From the NCBI RefSeq assembly GCF_021390435.2, contig NZ_JAJVCN010000002.1:1302001-1366000 (forward strand): a stretch of DNA of 64,000 bases, written 5' to 3'. Origin of the DNA: Kibdelosporangium philippinense. GTDB lineage: Bacteria; Actinomycetota; Actinomycetes; Mycobacteriales; Pseudonocardiaceae. The notes beneath the pieces were generated by a model. It saw nothing but the letters and a program-made list of their open reading frames with translations. It was not told where the DNA came from and made no database searches. The first letter of the stretch is position 1. Each line of letters starts with the position of its first letter. A program made the position numbers and the translations under genes. Below, one piece after another: positions 1 to 7,245 of the stretch.

Positions 1-33
1 GGCTTCGTGCGTGCGGAGGTGTCGGGGTCGTGA
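1..33 (+). CDS. C-terminal end of a sigma factor, probably SigR/SigH (partial)
   Basis: Only the last ten codons and the TGA stop are inside the window. The frame is open from base 1, and the stop overlaps the GTG start of the next gene by four bases (GTGA), which indicates translational coupling. The ten residues carry no recognisable motif. The identification rests on context: the next gene is a zinc anti-sigma factor of the RsrA type, and in actinobacteria the cognate ECF sigma factor SigR (SigH in mycobacteria) sits directly upstream. Confidence 0.55.
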   Translation, partial: GFVRAEVSGS

Positions 34-344
34 GCTGCGGCGACAACCACGAAACGGACTGCTCTGAGGTACTGGCCGAGGTCTGGCTGTTCCTGGACAA
101 CGAATGCGACAAGGGCCGCAAGGAGCTGCTGAAACAGCACCTCGACGAATGCAGCCCGTGCCTGGCCGAGTACGGCATCGACGAGCACCTCAAGGAACTG
201 CTGGCCAAGAAGTGCGGCGGGGATCACGCGCCGGAAGCGCTCAAGGAGCGGCTGCGCGCGACGATCCGCAAGACCGTGGTCGAACAGGGCGGTGTCTCGG
301 TCGAGGTCACCAGAGCCCAGGTGGAGACACGCAAGACGCAGTGA
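30..344 (+). CDS. rsrA: Mycothiol-system zinc anti-sigma factor RsrA
   Basis: Redox-sensing anti-sigma factor of 104 residues. Under reducing conditions RsrA holds the thiol-stress sigma factor SigR inactive; disulfide stress expels zinc and releases it. The protein has the zinc-associated anti-sigma signature H-x3-C-x2-C at His37, Cys41 and Cys44, plus Cys3 and Cys11. These are the positions known for Streptomyces RsrA, where Cys3/His37/Cys41/Cys44 bind zinc and Cys11-Cys44 form the trigger disulfide. The GTG start overlaps the stop of the upstream frame. A strong hairpin follows the stop at once. The order sigma, anti-sigma, bL37, PdtaS, WhiB1 matches the sigH-rshA-pdtaS-whiB1 neighbourhood of mycobacteria. 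Confidence 0.95.
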   Translation: MSCGDNHETDCSEVLAEVWLFLDNECDKGRKELLKQHLDECSPCLAEYGIDEHLKELLAKKCGGDHAPEALKERLRATIRKTVVEQGGVSVEVTRAQVETRKTQ

Positions 345-346
345 AA

Positions 347-374
347 AAACGGCCCCGGGATCCCGGGGCCGTTT
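347..374. terminator. Bidirectional hairpin terminator between rsrA and bL37
   Basis: A perfect 28-base palindrome (14-base arms 347-360 and 361-374) with an AAAC-GGCCCCGG core lies between the convergent rsrA and bL37 genes. The A-rich left flank and TTT right edge give short U-tracts in both directions, so it can end both transcripts. Confidence 0.85.
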
Positions 375-379
375 CGCGC

Positions 380-454
380 TCAGCTGTTGGGGCGCTTGCC
401 GTGGTTGGCGCCACCCTTTTTGCGGTCGCGACGCTTACGTGCGCGCTTCGACAT
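380..454 (-). CDS. Small ribosomal protein bL37-like (24 aa)
   Basis: A 24-codon ATG frame encoding a very basic peptide that begins MSKRARKRRDRKK and ends ANHGKRPNS. This resembles the 24-residue large-subunit protein bL37 described from mycobacterial ribosome structures, which is Arg/Lys rich and shares the N-H-G-K-R-P-N ending. An AGGAG ribosome binding site lies seven bases before the start on the minus strand. Mycobacteria carry this small gene in the same sigH-rshA to pdtaS interval, as I recall it. It is convergent with rsrA and divergent from the kinase gene. It is easily missed because of its length; the match is from memory of the family. Confidence 0.85.
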   Translation of the reverse strand: MSKRARKRRDRKKGGANHGKRPNS

Positions 455-540
455 GCGAATCTCCTACTGCATGGTTTGCTTTGTCGAACCATTGTGACAC
501 CTCAACGGGACATGCCTGCCCACGGGAGAGGGAACGCGCT

Positions 541-2052
541 TTGTCGACACTCGCCGATCTGCTGGCCGAGCACACCGGGCTGCCCGGTGGTGCCGTCGAT
601 CACCTGCAGAAAGTCGTGGCCGAATGGCAGCTGCTTTCCGACTTGTCCTTCGCGGACTTCCTGCTGTGGGTGCCGTACGTCGAGGATGACGGCAACAACG
701 CCGCCGACCGGCTCGGCGGGGACTTCCTCTGTGTCGCCCACGCCCGGCCCACCACGGCGCCGACCGCACATCCCGAGGACATCGTGGGCACCTTCATCAA
801 GGTGGCCGACCACCCTCAGCTGCGCAGGGCCGTGGTCGAGCGGCGGGTGTGCCGCGAGGAAGACCCGCACTGGTATCTCGGGGTCCCGGTGCGCCGCGAG
901 ACAATCCCGGTGGCCTACGAGGGCGACGTGATCGGCGTGCTGTCCCGTGAGACCAACTTGGCCGTTCCGCGGGTGCCCTCGCCACTGGAAATCGCGTATC
1001 TCGGCAGTGCCGGTGACTTGTGCCAGATGGTCGCGGACGGCACGTTCCCGAGTGTCGAGCCGACCGCGGACGTGCATACGAGCCCGCGGGTCGGTGACGG
1101 CCTGATCCGTTTGGACGCCAACGGAACCGTCATTTTCGCCAGCCCGAATGCGCTCTCCGCGTACCACCGGATGGGACACGCGGCCGATCTGGTCGGCGTC
1201 CGACTGGCGCCGTTGACTCGTTCGTTGATCGCGGATCCGTTCGACGCCACCGAAATCGCGCAACGGATGCTCGCCGCGATCGACGGCCAGCCGAGTATGC
1301 GTACCGAAGTGGAATCGCGTCGTGGCGCTGTCGTGTTGTTCCGCGCGCTTCCGTTGCGCCCCATGGACACTCCGGCTGGCGCGCTGGTGCTCGTGCGAGA
1401 CGTGACTGAAGTGAAACGGCGTGACCGCGCGCTGTTGTCCAAAGACGCCACGATCCGCGAGATCCACCATCGGGTGAAGAACAACCTGCAGACCGTGGCC
1501 GCGTTGCTGCGCCTGCAATCCCGGCGGACGAACAGCCCGGAGGCCAAGGCCGCGCTGGCTGAGTCCGTTCGCCGGGTCGCGGCGATCGCGATGGTCCACG
1601 AAACACTGTCCATGTCGGTCGACGAACGGGTCGACCTGGACACGTTGCTGGACAAGGTGATTCCGGTGGTCGGTGACGTCGCGGTGGCCGAGTCGCACGT
1701 GAAAGTCCGGCGCAGCGGGCAGTTCGGCGTCGTGTCCGCGGAGTTGGCGACACCGCTCGTGATGGTCGTCGCGGAACTCGCCCAAAATGCGGTGGAGCAT
1801 GCATATCCGGCCGGTCAGGGCGGCGAAGTGACTATTTCCGCCAACCGATCGGCGCGCTGGCTCGACGTCGTGATCTCCGATGACGGCAAGGGATTGCCCC
1901 GCGGGTTCTCATTGGAACGCACCGACGGGCTCGGTCTGCAGATCGTGCGAACCCTTGTGGAATCGGAACTTCGCGGCTCGTTGTCGCTTCGGAGGCGCGA
2001 ACCTCGTGGTACGGAAGCGGTCCTGCGGGTCCCGCTGTCCCATCGCCGCTGA
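541..2052 (+). CDS. pdtaS: Sensor histidine kinase PdtaS-like
   Basis: Cytosolic sensor kinase of 503 residues. It has an N-terminal GAF-type domain (about 1-150), a PAS domain (about 170-290), a HisKA_2 dimerisation/phosphoacceptor segment and a C-terminal HATPase. The H-box IHHRVKNNLQ puts the phosphoacceptor near residues 309-310. ATP-binding motifs follow (AELAQNAVEHAY, then DDGKGLP and GLGLQIV). No transmembrane segment is visible. The TTG start at 541 is chosen because the protein then begins MSTLADLLAEHTGLPG, as mycobacterial PdtaS does. PdtaS phosphorylates the ANTAR-type RNA-binding regulator PdtaR, which is not in this window. The gene converges with whiB1, the mycobacterial synteny. 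Confidence 0.93.
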   Translation: MSTLADLLAEHTGLPGGAVDHLQKVVAEWQLLSDLSFADFLLWVPYVEDDGNNAADRLGGDFLCVAHARPTTAPTAHPEDIVGTFIKVADHPQLRRAVVERRVCREEDPHWYLGVPVRRETIPVAYEGDVIGVLSRETNLAVPRVPSPLEIAYLGSAGDLCQMVADGTFPSVEPTADVHTSPRVGDGLIRLDANGTVIFASPNALSAYHRMGHAADLVGVRLAPLTRSLIADPFDATEIAQRMLAAIDGQPSMRTEVESRRGAVVLFRALPLRPMDTPAGALVLVRDVTEVKRRDRALLSKDATIREIHHRVKNNLQTVAALLRLQSRRTNSPEAKAALAESVRRVAAIAMVHETLSMSVDERVDLDTLLDKVIPVVGDVAVAESHVKVRRSGQFGVVSAELATPLVMVVAELAQNAVEHAYPAGQGGEVTISANRSARWLDVVISDDGKGLPRGFSLERTDGLGLQIVRTLVESELRGSLSLRRREPRGTEAVLRVPLSHRR

Positions 2053-2058
2053 TCAACC

Positions 2059-2104
2059 CTCGTGAGTGGTTAGTCGTGTTCTAACGCTGTTAACCACTCA
2101 CGAG
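2059..2104. repeat. Dispersed palindrome CTCGTGAGTGGTTA, copy 1
   Basis: Inverted 14-base arms CTCGTGAGTGGTTA (2059-2072) and their complement (2091-2104) enclose an 18-base loop. The element starts seven bases after the pdtaS stop. The same arm recurs at 18818, 23117 and 45811. It probably acts as a U-less hairpin terminator and belongs to a multicopy intergenic family. Confidence 0.85.
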
Positions 2105-2125
2105 CTTTGACCTGGGGAAAACTTA

Positions 2126-2163
2126 AAGGCCCGGTGCCGACGAGGGTGTCGGTACCGGGCCTT
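2126..2163. terminator. Convergent terminator between pdtaS and whiB1
   Basis: 16-base arms (2126-2141 and 2148-2163) starting AAGGCCCGG pair with a single G-T mismatch around a six-base loop. The hairpin lies between two convergent genes and has A/T-rich edges, so it can stop transcription from either side. Confidence 0.8.
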
Positions 2164-2196
2164 CAAGCGCTTTGAATTGCGCGGATAGCCAGAGCC

Positions 2197-2451
2197 TCAG
2201 GCGTTGCTGCGCGCCCGGGTCCGAGCGTTGCGCCGCTTGAGAGCGCGTCGCTCGTCCTCACTCATTCCGCCCCATACGCCTGCGTCCTGGCCACTTTCCA
2301 GGGCCCAGGACAGGCAAGAGGAGGTCACGGGGCAGCGGGTGCAAACGGCCTTCGCCTCGGCGATCTGCAGCAGTGCGGGACCGCTGTTCCCAACGGGGAA
2401 GAACAGCTCGGGGTCCTCGTCGCGGCAGAGCGCTTCGTGGCGCCAGTCCAT
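2197..2451 (-). CDS. whiB1: WhiB1 iron-sulfur transcriptional regulator
   Basis: An 84-residue Wbl protein. The four cluster ligands are at Cys9, Cys37, Cys40 and Cys46 (C-x2-C-x5-C), the spacing of Mycobacterium tuberculosis WhiB1. The G-V-W-G-G turn sits at residues 58-62, and a basic C-terminal tail (RRALKRRNARTRARS) follows. WhiB1 binds a nitric-oxide-sensitive [4Fe-4S] cluster, interacts with the housekeeping sigma factor and is essential in mycobacteria. It is convergent with pdtaS, as in mycobacteria. The 214 bases upstream (2452-2665) are non-coding and should hold its promoter; I see no certain operator there. Confidence 0.95.
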   Translation of the reverse strand: MDWRHEALCRDEDPELFFPVGNSGPALLQIAEAKAVCTRCPVTSSCLSWALESGQDAGVWGGMSEDERRALKRRNARTRARSNA

Positions 2452-2665
2452 TTTTCCTTGCTCCTTGCCAGGCGCGCTTCGGCGCGCCAGTCGTCGTCAT
2501 ATCGGTCGTTCGGGGTGCTTGTGAATGCTTTCACGAACCAGCCGGATGTCAAGAGGTGTTCTGTGGCCGGTGAGTGAACTCACCCAAAAGATCGACGGCA
2601 GGAGGTATCTACCGGACCTAGTGTGACCTCGCATCACACGCCCGGTATCTCAAGTACCCAATCGG

Positions 2666-3586
2666 TCAGACGGCAACCCTCAACGCCCTCGGAACCGACG
2701 TGAACTCGACGTTCGTCCGCTCGCCGACGAGGTCACCATCGACTTGGAGGCGAACTGGCTCCTCGGCGGTGACCCTGACCAGGTCAACATCGTCGCGCCG
2801 CAAAACCTTCCCGCCGCGCTGATTTCCCCGTTTGGACACGGCTTGGCGAAGTGCGCGCAGCACGGTCGGCAACCGCAAAGTGCTCAGCGAATACAGTCCG
2901 AGTCCGCTGTCGAAAGTGCAGTCCGCGTTCAGATGAACGGCACGATTGCCCAGGTAGGTCCACGGATCGGTGTTGGAGACGAACGCCAGCTTGCCGCCTT
3001 GGTGCGGCTGCTCGCCCGGGATCTCGATCTGCAGCCGCGGCTGACCGTGCGACGGCTTGAGGTAGCACGCCAAAGCGGCTTTGGCGTAGAGGTACGGGCT
3101 GGTTTGCTTCCCCCGTTTGCGGTCCACCCATGCGACGACGTCCGCGTCCCAGCCAACTCCTGCGTTAAATGTGAAAAATCGGCTGCCGTCGTGCCACGAA
3201 ACGCGGCCCAAACCGACAGTCCGGGAGCGAGCAGCATCGATCGCGGTGAGCAGGACACCGGTCGCCTCGACCGGATCGCGCGGCAATCCCAGAGCGCGCG
3301 CGAACACGTTCGCCGATCCGCCTGGCACCACACCCAGCATCGGCGCGGGCGAACCCGCGGTGAGCATGCCGTTGACGACTTCGTTGACCGTTCCGTCCCC
3401 GCCGTGGGCGACGACGAGGTCCACCCCGTCCTCCGCCGCCTTGCGCGCGGCCTTCATCGCGTGACCGCGATAGTCGGTCTCGATGACGTCCAGCTTGACC
3501 TCGCTGGCCAGGGCGTGCGCGAGCACGTCCCGCCCGGCGGCCGTCGTCGCCGTCGCCTGAGGATTGACTACCAGGACTGCACGCAT
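2666..3586 (-). CDS. Diacylglycerol/lipid kinase family protein
   Basis: 306-residue cytosolic lipid kinase of the DAGK/sphingosine kinase superfamily, which phosphorylates a lipid hydroxyl with ATP. It begins MRAVLVVNPQA, the usual first strand. It carries the nucleotide-binding motif GGDGT at residues 62-66 (context HGGDGTVNEVVNG) and a glycine-rich segment around VVPGGSANVFARALGLP. The C-terminal beta domain ends with the typical LQVDGDLVGERTNVEF segment. The ATG at 3586 is preferred over an in-frame upstream start because it gives the family N-terminus. The substrate cannot be read from sequence. It stands alone between whiB1 and a divergently placed membrane protein gene. Confidence 0.9.
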   Translation of the reverse strand: MRAVLVVNPQATATTAAGRDVLAHALASEVKLDVIETDYRGHAMKAARKAAEDGVDLVVAHGGDGTVNEVVNGMLTAGSPAPMLGVVPGGSANVFARALGLPRDPVEATGVLLTAIDAARSRTVGLGRVSWHDGSRFFTFNAGVGWDADVVAWVDRKRGKQTSPYLYAKAALACYLKPSHGQPRLQIEIPGEQPHQGGKLAFVSNTDPWTYLGNRAVHLNADCTFDSGLGLYSLSTLRLPTVLRALRQAVSKRGNQRGGKVLRRDDVDLVRVTAEEPVRLQVDGDLVGERTNVEFTSVPRALRVAV

Positions 3587-3873
3587 AACCGCAGCGTAAA
3601 ACAGTGCGTAGGCGTCTCCGCCCAGCACGTGGCTCGATGGAGGGTTACGGGGTAACCCGGCCGAGTCATCTGGTGGCTACCAGTGATCGTGCTCCCTTCG
3701 TCCGGACATCCGTTCGCTGTCGTGACGAGTGCACCCGGACGACCAATCCGCTCGACGACAACCTGGTAAGGATCATCGCCCGAATCGCAGGCCGATGGGA
3801 CCGACCAACCGGGTGGCATACGATCGGTTACCACGTACCGAACGTCACAATCCCCCAGCTACCAGGAAGTTTC

Positions 3874-4272
3874 GTGACCAGTGACACAGCCGTGCCTGGC
3901 ACGGTCAAAGCGGCCGGCGTCCTTGTCGGCATCCAGGGACTGGCCGGCGTCGCGTTCGCGGTCGTCCTGCTGATCGGCGGCAGCTCGCAGTCGGGGATCA
4001 ACATCTACGCGCAGGCCGGCTACTTCGTCGTGATCGCGGGCGGCGTGCTGGCCTGTGGAATCGGCCTGCTGCTCGGCAAGCGCTGGGCGCGCGGCCCGTC
4101 GACCGCGATCCAGATCCTGCTACTCGGCGTGTCCTACTACGCGGCGGTGCCGTCCGGCCAGCCGCTGTACGGAGTTCCAGCCGGTCTGGTGTGCATCGCC
4201 GTGCTGGTGCTGCTTTTCCGTGGCCCATCCAGGATCTGGGCTGACGGCGTTACGGACGAACAGGCCAAGTAA
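3874..4272 (+). CDS. Small integral membrane protein, function unknown
   Basis: 132-residue protein with about four hydrophobic segments: near residues 14-34 (VLVGIQGLAGVAFAVVLLIG), 45-65, 75-90 and 100-118. A polar C-terminus ends in DEQAK. The start is the GTG at 3874, which has an AGGAAG ribosome binding site four bases upstream; the longer in-frame reading back to 3604 has no such signal. Similar small four-helix proteins are common and uncharacterised in actinomycetes, so no function is assigned. The 287 bases before it (3587-3873) are the divergent intergenic region with the lipid kinase and hold no other gene I can support. Confidence 0.75.
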   Translation: MTSDTAVPGTVKAAGVLVGIQGLAGVAFAVVLLIGGSSQSGINIYAQAGYFVVIAGGVLACGIGLLLGKRWARGPSTAIQILLLGVSYYAAVPSGQPLYGVPAGLVCIAVLVLLFRGPSRIWADGVTDEQAK

Positions 4273-4392
4273 CACGCGTCACAAACCCGACTTTTGACGG
4301 GTACATGGACTCACTCGAACAGGTGACTCTAGGTAGGTCCCTGATTCCACCCTGCAAGCGGCGTTACACCGCCGCGGAATCGAGTGATCTCC

Positions 4393-5118
4393 ATGAAGTT
4401 TGCGCGTCTTGGTATGGCTCTGGCCGGAGTGACCCTGTCCGTCATGGGCATCGCCGCTCCGATGGCCTCAGCGGCACCCGTCGCGGAGCCAACTGATGTC
4501 ACACCGATGATCATCGGTGGCGGCAACGCCTCCAACGCCCCGTGGGCGGCGCGGTTGTTCCGCAACGGCCAGCAGAACTGCACGGCCACCGTCATCGCCC
4601 CGAACTACGTCCTGACCGCGCAGCACTGTGTGGCCGGCAGCGGTACGTACACGTTCCGGATCGGCAGTCTGGACCAGACCACCGGTGGCCAGATGCGCAC
4701 GGCCGCCCAGATCACCCAGCACCCGTCGGCCGACTTGGCCATCGCCCGGCTTTCGCAGCCGTACACGGGCACCTACTCGCCGCTGGGCACCACGGCGAAC
4801 GTGGCCGTGAACAACACCGTCCAGGTCTACGGCTGGGGTGCCACGTGCACCGGCCAGCCCGAGATCAACTGCCAGTCCCGGTACCTGAAGGTCGCCGACG
4901 TCCGCGTGACCTCGGTTGGCTGCAGTGACTACCGCGGCGGCATCGCCGTGTGCGCCAGCCGGATCAACGGCATCACCGCGGGCGGCGACTCCGGTGGCCC
5001 GATGTTCTCCAACGGCCGCCAGGTCGGCGTCGCGTCCACGAGTGACCGCTCCACCCGCACCGCGTACACCAACATCACGCGGTACCGCCCGTGGATCCAG
5101 TCCATCGCCGGTGTGTGA
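4393..5118 (+). CDS. Secreted trypsin-like serine protease (S1 family)
   Basis: 241-residue secreted serine endopeptidase. A Sec signal peptide (MKFARLGMALAGVTLSVMG to ASAA) is followed by a short propeptide and the mature start MIIGGGNASNAPWAARLF, equivalent to the IVGG start of trypsins. The catalytic triad is visible: His in TAQHC, Asp in SADLAIARL and Ser in GGDSGGP. Paired cysteines suggest disulfides. A GTG three codons earlier (4384) is an alternative start; the ATG gives the cleaner signal peptide. The protein probably acts in extracellular protein turnover. It is monocistronic and closed by a strong terminator at 5131-5162. Two further S1-family genes occur in this window (19.7 and 31.3 kb). 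Confidence 0.92.
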   Translation: MKFARLGMALAGVTLSVMGIAAPMASAAPVAEPTDVTPMIIGGGNASNAPWAARLFRNGQQNCTATVIAPNYVLTAQHCVAGSGTYTFRIGSLDQTTGGQMRTAAQITQHPSADLAIARLSQPYTGTYSPLGTTANVAVNNTVQVYGWGATCTGQPEINCQSRYLKVADVRVTSVGCSDYRGGIAVCASRINGITAGGDSGGPMFSNGRQVGVASTSDRSTRTAYTNITRYRPWIQSIAGV

Positions 5119-5130
5119 CCGTAGTTCAAC

Positions 5131-5162
5131 GAAAACGGGCCCGGAACCCCGGGCCCGTTTTC
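5131..5162 (+). terminator. Intrinsic terminator after the trypsin-like protease
   Basis: 14-base perfect arms (GAAAACGGGCCCGG, 5131-5144, and complement 5149-5162) with a four-base AACC loop. The right arm ends in GTTTTC and is followed by TTTT, a real U-tract, so this is a classical intrinsic terminator on the plus strand. Confidence 0.9.
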
Positions 5163-5213
5163 TTTTGTGTCCACCCGTTAGGGGACTCGTCTGTCCGGTT
5201 CGGATAGTCCATT

Positions 5214-5885
5214 GTGGAGTGTATGTGTGAGGCGGTCGCCGCGTCGCCGAACTGCCAGCGCCTGCTGGCCGGTGGCAGGCACATGTTGTTCGGGGTCAGC
5301 CTGTTCAACAGTTTCTTCTCCCAGACGCGGCTGCGTGAGCTCGCGTCGTGGGCCCTCGTGCGCTTCGACTCGGTGCATTTCCTCGTCGCCGACCGGCCGA
5401 GCACGCACACCCTCATCGCACTGGGCTATTCGCCGGAACGCGCTGCTGCCAAGGTTTCGCAAGAAGCCAGGATGGTCCGCAACCGCGTGTGGCGCGCGCT
5501 CAGCGACGCGGGCGCGACCGAACCGGACGCGCAGGTGCTTGGTTGGGGCGATCTCGAGCAGAACCCCGGTTACTTGAAGCTACGAGACCTCGTGCGCGAC
5601 GCCTTCGACAGCGACGAGCGGTTCCGGGCGTCGTGCCTTGAGGTGTCGCGCGCCTATCTGACGCACCGCGGCGAGTCGCCGACCGTGCAGCAGGTGATCA
5701 CGGCCAGCGAGTACTTCCTGAACGAGCTTCCGATCGGAATGGACACTCCGTCGATCCTCGGTGTCACCGAGTCGCTGTGCGCGTACCACCGCGTGCTCGC
5801 GTTCGCCGACGTGCTGCGGACCGGCCCTGGTTGGCTGGCTCCGTCAGCCAACCAGGGGTACTTGTTGGTCCGGCCTAACGGTTGA
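5214..5885 (+). CDS. tRNA-dependent cyclodipeptide synthase (CDPS, NYH type)
   Basis: 223-residue enzyme of the AlbC family, which uses two aminoacyl-tRNAs to form a cyclic dipeptide. The signature GVSLFNSFFS places the nucleophile at Ser29 and the conserved Asn at 32. Tyr167 and Glu171 (ASEYFLNELP) match the AlbC Tyr178/Glu182 pair. Tyr191-His192 (LCAYHR) match AlbC Tyr202-His203, which assigns it to the NYH subfamily. The Tyr-to-Tyr spacing of 24 residues equals that of AlbC. Amino acid specificity cannot be read here. No tailoring oxidase, P450 or methyltransferase is adjacent, so the primary diketopiperazine may be the product or the tailoring genes lie elsewhere. The start is uncertain (GTG 5214 or ATG 5223). 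Confidence 0.9.
   Translation: MECMCEAVAASPNCQRLLAGGRHMLFGVSLFNSFFSQTRLRELASWALVRFDSVHFLVADRPSTHTLIALGYSPERAAAKVSQEARMVRNRVWRALSDAGATEPDAQVLGWGDLEQNPGYLKLRDLVRDAFDSDERFRASCLEVSRAYLTHRGESPTVQQVITASEYFLNELPIGMDTPSILGVTESLCAYHRVLAFADVLRTGPGWLAPSANQGYLLVRPNG
5825..5857. terminator. Hairpin inside the 3' end of the cyclodipeptide synthase gene
   Basis: Perfect 12-base arms CCCTGGTTGGCT (5825-5836) and complement (5846-5857) with a nine-base loop lie within the last 20 codons of the synthase gene. They sit just beyond the 3' end of the convergent DUF4259 gene. The hairpin is placed to terminate the minus-strand transcript; its effect on the plus-strand message is unknown. Confidence 0.55.
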
Positions 5886-6285
5886 GCGCCGCGCGGATCG
5901 GCTCAAGGGCGGCGATCGCTTCTTCGAGCGACTCCGCCTCGTCCCACAGCTCACGCCATTCGGACTCGTCCGACAGGACCCGGCCGATCGCCCGCACCGC
6001 CAGTTCGACGAAGTCGTCCGGCAGGTCGACGGTGCCGCCGTCGATCAGGAAGTCCGGGCCGTACGCCGAATCGACCTCCGGGCCGCCCGGCTGCTGTGAC
6101 GCGACGATCGCGGCGGCCGCGATCGCCGAGTTGGCCTCGGTTATCTCGATGTCGTCGGCGTCGGCTGCTGCTTCCAGCGCCTCGCGGATCAGATCCGGCC
6201 GGTCGGCCGGAGCCGCGTCGTTCAAGTCCCCGGCGAAGTCCGCCGCGTCGTCGTTGTCGAAAGCACCCGTGCCCCAGGCACCCAT
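5875..6285 (-). CDS. DUF4259 domain protein
   Basis: 136-residue acidic protein beginning MGAWGTGAFDNDDAADFAGD, the hallmark opening of the DUF4259 family, whose function is not known. The central region carries the repeatedly conserved A-A-A-I-V-A-S segment, then a P-D-F-L-I-D-G stretch. The protein is cytosolic with no signal or membrane segment. The ATG at 6285 has a GAGGAG ribosome binding site, which decides it over an upstream in-frame codon. Its stop overlaps the end of the convergent cyclodipeptide synthase gene by 11 bases. Family members are scattered singletons in actinobacteria, so linkage to the synthase is probably incidental. Confidence 0.85.
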   Translation of the reverse strand: MGAWGTGAFDNDDAADFAGDLNDAAPADRPDLIREALEAAADADDIEITEANSAIAAAAIVASQQPGGPEVDSAYGPDFLIDGGTVDLPDDFVELAVRAIGRVLSDESEWRELWDEAESLEEAIAALEPIRAALNR

Positions 6286-6339
6286 CGGCTTGCTCCTCGC
6301 GTAACTAGATCGTGCGCGGCGCAAACCTACTCTGGTGCC

Positions 6340-6957
6340 TCAGACGTCCAGCGGCGGCACGTTCAATCGAGCGATCCTCGGCTCGCCCCGCTCGTGGTCG
6401 AGCACGGCGGTACCGGCCGGGTCGAGTCCGAAATGGACACCGTGGGCGGCTGGCAGGTCGAGCCAGCGGGCGATCAGCACGCGGCTGAAATGTCCGTGCC
6501 CGACAAGGATTACGTCGCCGCACGGGAGCAGTTCCCTGACCCGCGCGAGGACCGCGTCGGCCCGGTCGCTGACCTGTTTGGCCTCCTCGCCATTGGGTGA
6601 CGGATGAGTCCACACAGTCCAACCGGGAACCGTTTCGCGGATCTTGGCGGTGGTCAGGCCTTCGTAGTCGCCGTAGTCCCACTCAGCGAGCTCTTCGAGC
6701 TTCTCGTCGACGGTGAAGCCGGCGAGTTCCGCGGTCCGTACCGCGCGCTGGCGGGGACTGGTGAGCACCCGATACGGCGGGACATCGCTGCCACGCAGCG
6801 CGCTCATCACCAGCCCGGCGCGCCGCGCCTGCTGTTCGCCGTTGGCGGTCAGCGGGATGTCGGTGACGCCCGTGTGCTGGCCACTGGCCGACCACTGGGT
6901 CTCGCCATGGCGGAGGATGTACACAGCGCCCGCGTCAGAGCCTTTTTCGTCTGCCAC
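6340..6957 (-). CDS. Histidine phosphatase family protein (phosphoglycerate-mutase-like)
   Basis: 205-residue cytosolic phosphatase of the histidine phosphatase superfamily. The catalytic RHGET motif is at residues 16-20 (YILRHGETQWS) and the second histidine is in VGHGHFSRVL, about residue 152. The acidic proton-donor segment LEELAEWDYGDYEG is also present. Actinobacterial relatives are annotated as acid or sugar-phosphate phosphatases; the substrate cannot be decided from sequence. The start is the ATG at 6957. It lies 54 bases upstream of the DUF4259 gene on the same strand and may be cotranscribed with it. Confidence 0.88.
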   Translation of the reverse strand: MADEKGSDAGAVYILRHGETQWSASGQHTGVTDIPLTANGEQQARRAGLVMSALRGSDVPPYRVLTSPRQRAVRTAELAGFTVDEKLEELAEWDYGDYEGLTTAKIRETVPGWTVWTHPSPNGEEAKQVSDRADAVLARVRELLPCGDVILVGHGHFSRVLIARWLDLPAAHGVHFGLDPAGTAVLDHERGEPRIARLNVPPLDV

Positions 6958-7164
6958 TCGCCGATCGTAAGAGCGGAGTCGGTCAGTCGCTGGGAGTTCG
7001 CGGTGTGAGCTGCGTCGTACCCCTTACAAAACGCTTGTCCGGTAAGACCTTGCGACTGCTTTTGTGGCGGCGTCTGGACATCGCCGTGAGAACCGTCCAT
7101 ACCAGCTGGAACACCATGATTGAGGGTTCCCGGTCGTGGCGGGGTTGAACCGCGCGCATGAGGG

Positions 7165-7194
7165 TTGACTGGTATAGACCAATTGAGGTTTAGT
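7165..7194 (+). promoter_or_regulatory. Chitinase promoter with DasR-type operator (dre)
   Basis: The 16-mer ACTGGTATAGACCAAT at 7168-7183 differs at two positions from the dre core I recall for DasR, the GntR-family N-acetylglucosamine regulator (ACTGGTCTAGACCAGT). It sits between a TTGACT -35-like hexamer (7165-7170) and a TTTAGT -10-like hexamer (7189-7194), where an operator would block polymerase. The gene downstream is a chitinase, the classic DasR target. A further half-site (AGTGGTCT) follows at 7192-7199, and a GTCACGTGAC palindrome lies at 7202-7211. Confidence 0.75.
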
Positions 7195-7245
7195 GGTCTG
7201 AGTCACGTGACACCGACATTCCTTACCCTGCCTAAGGAGTTGACC

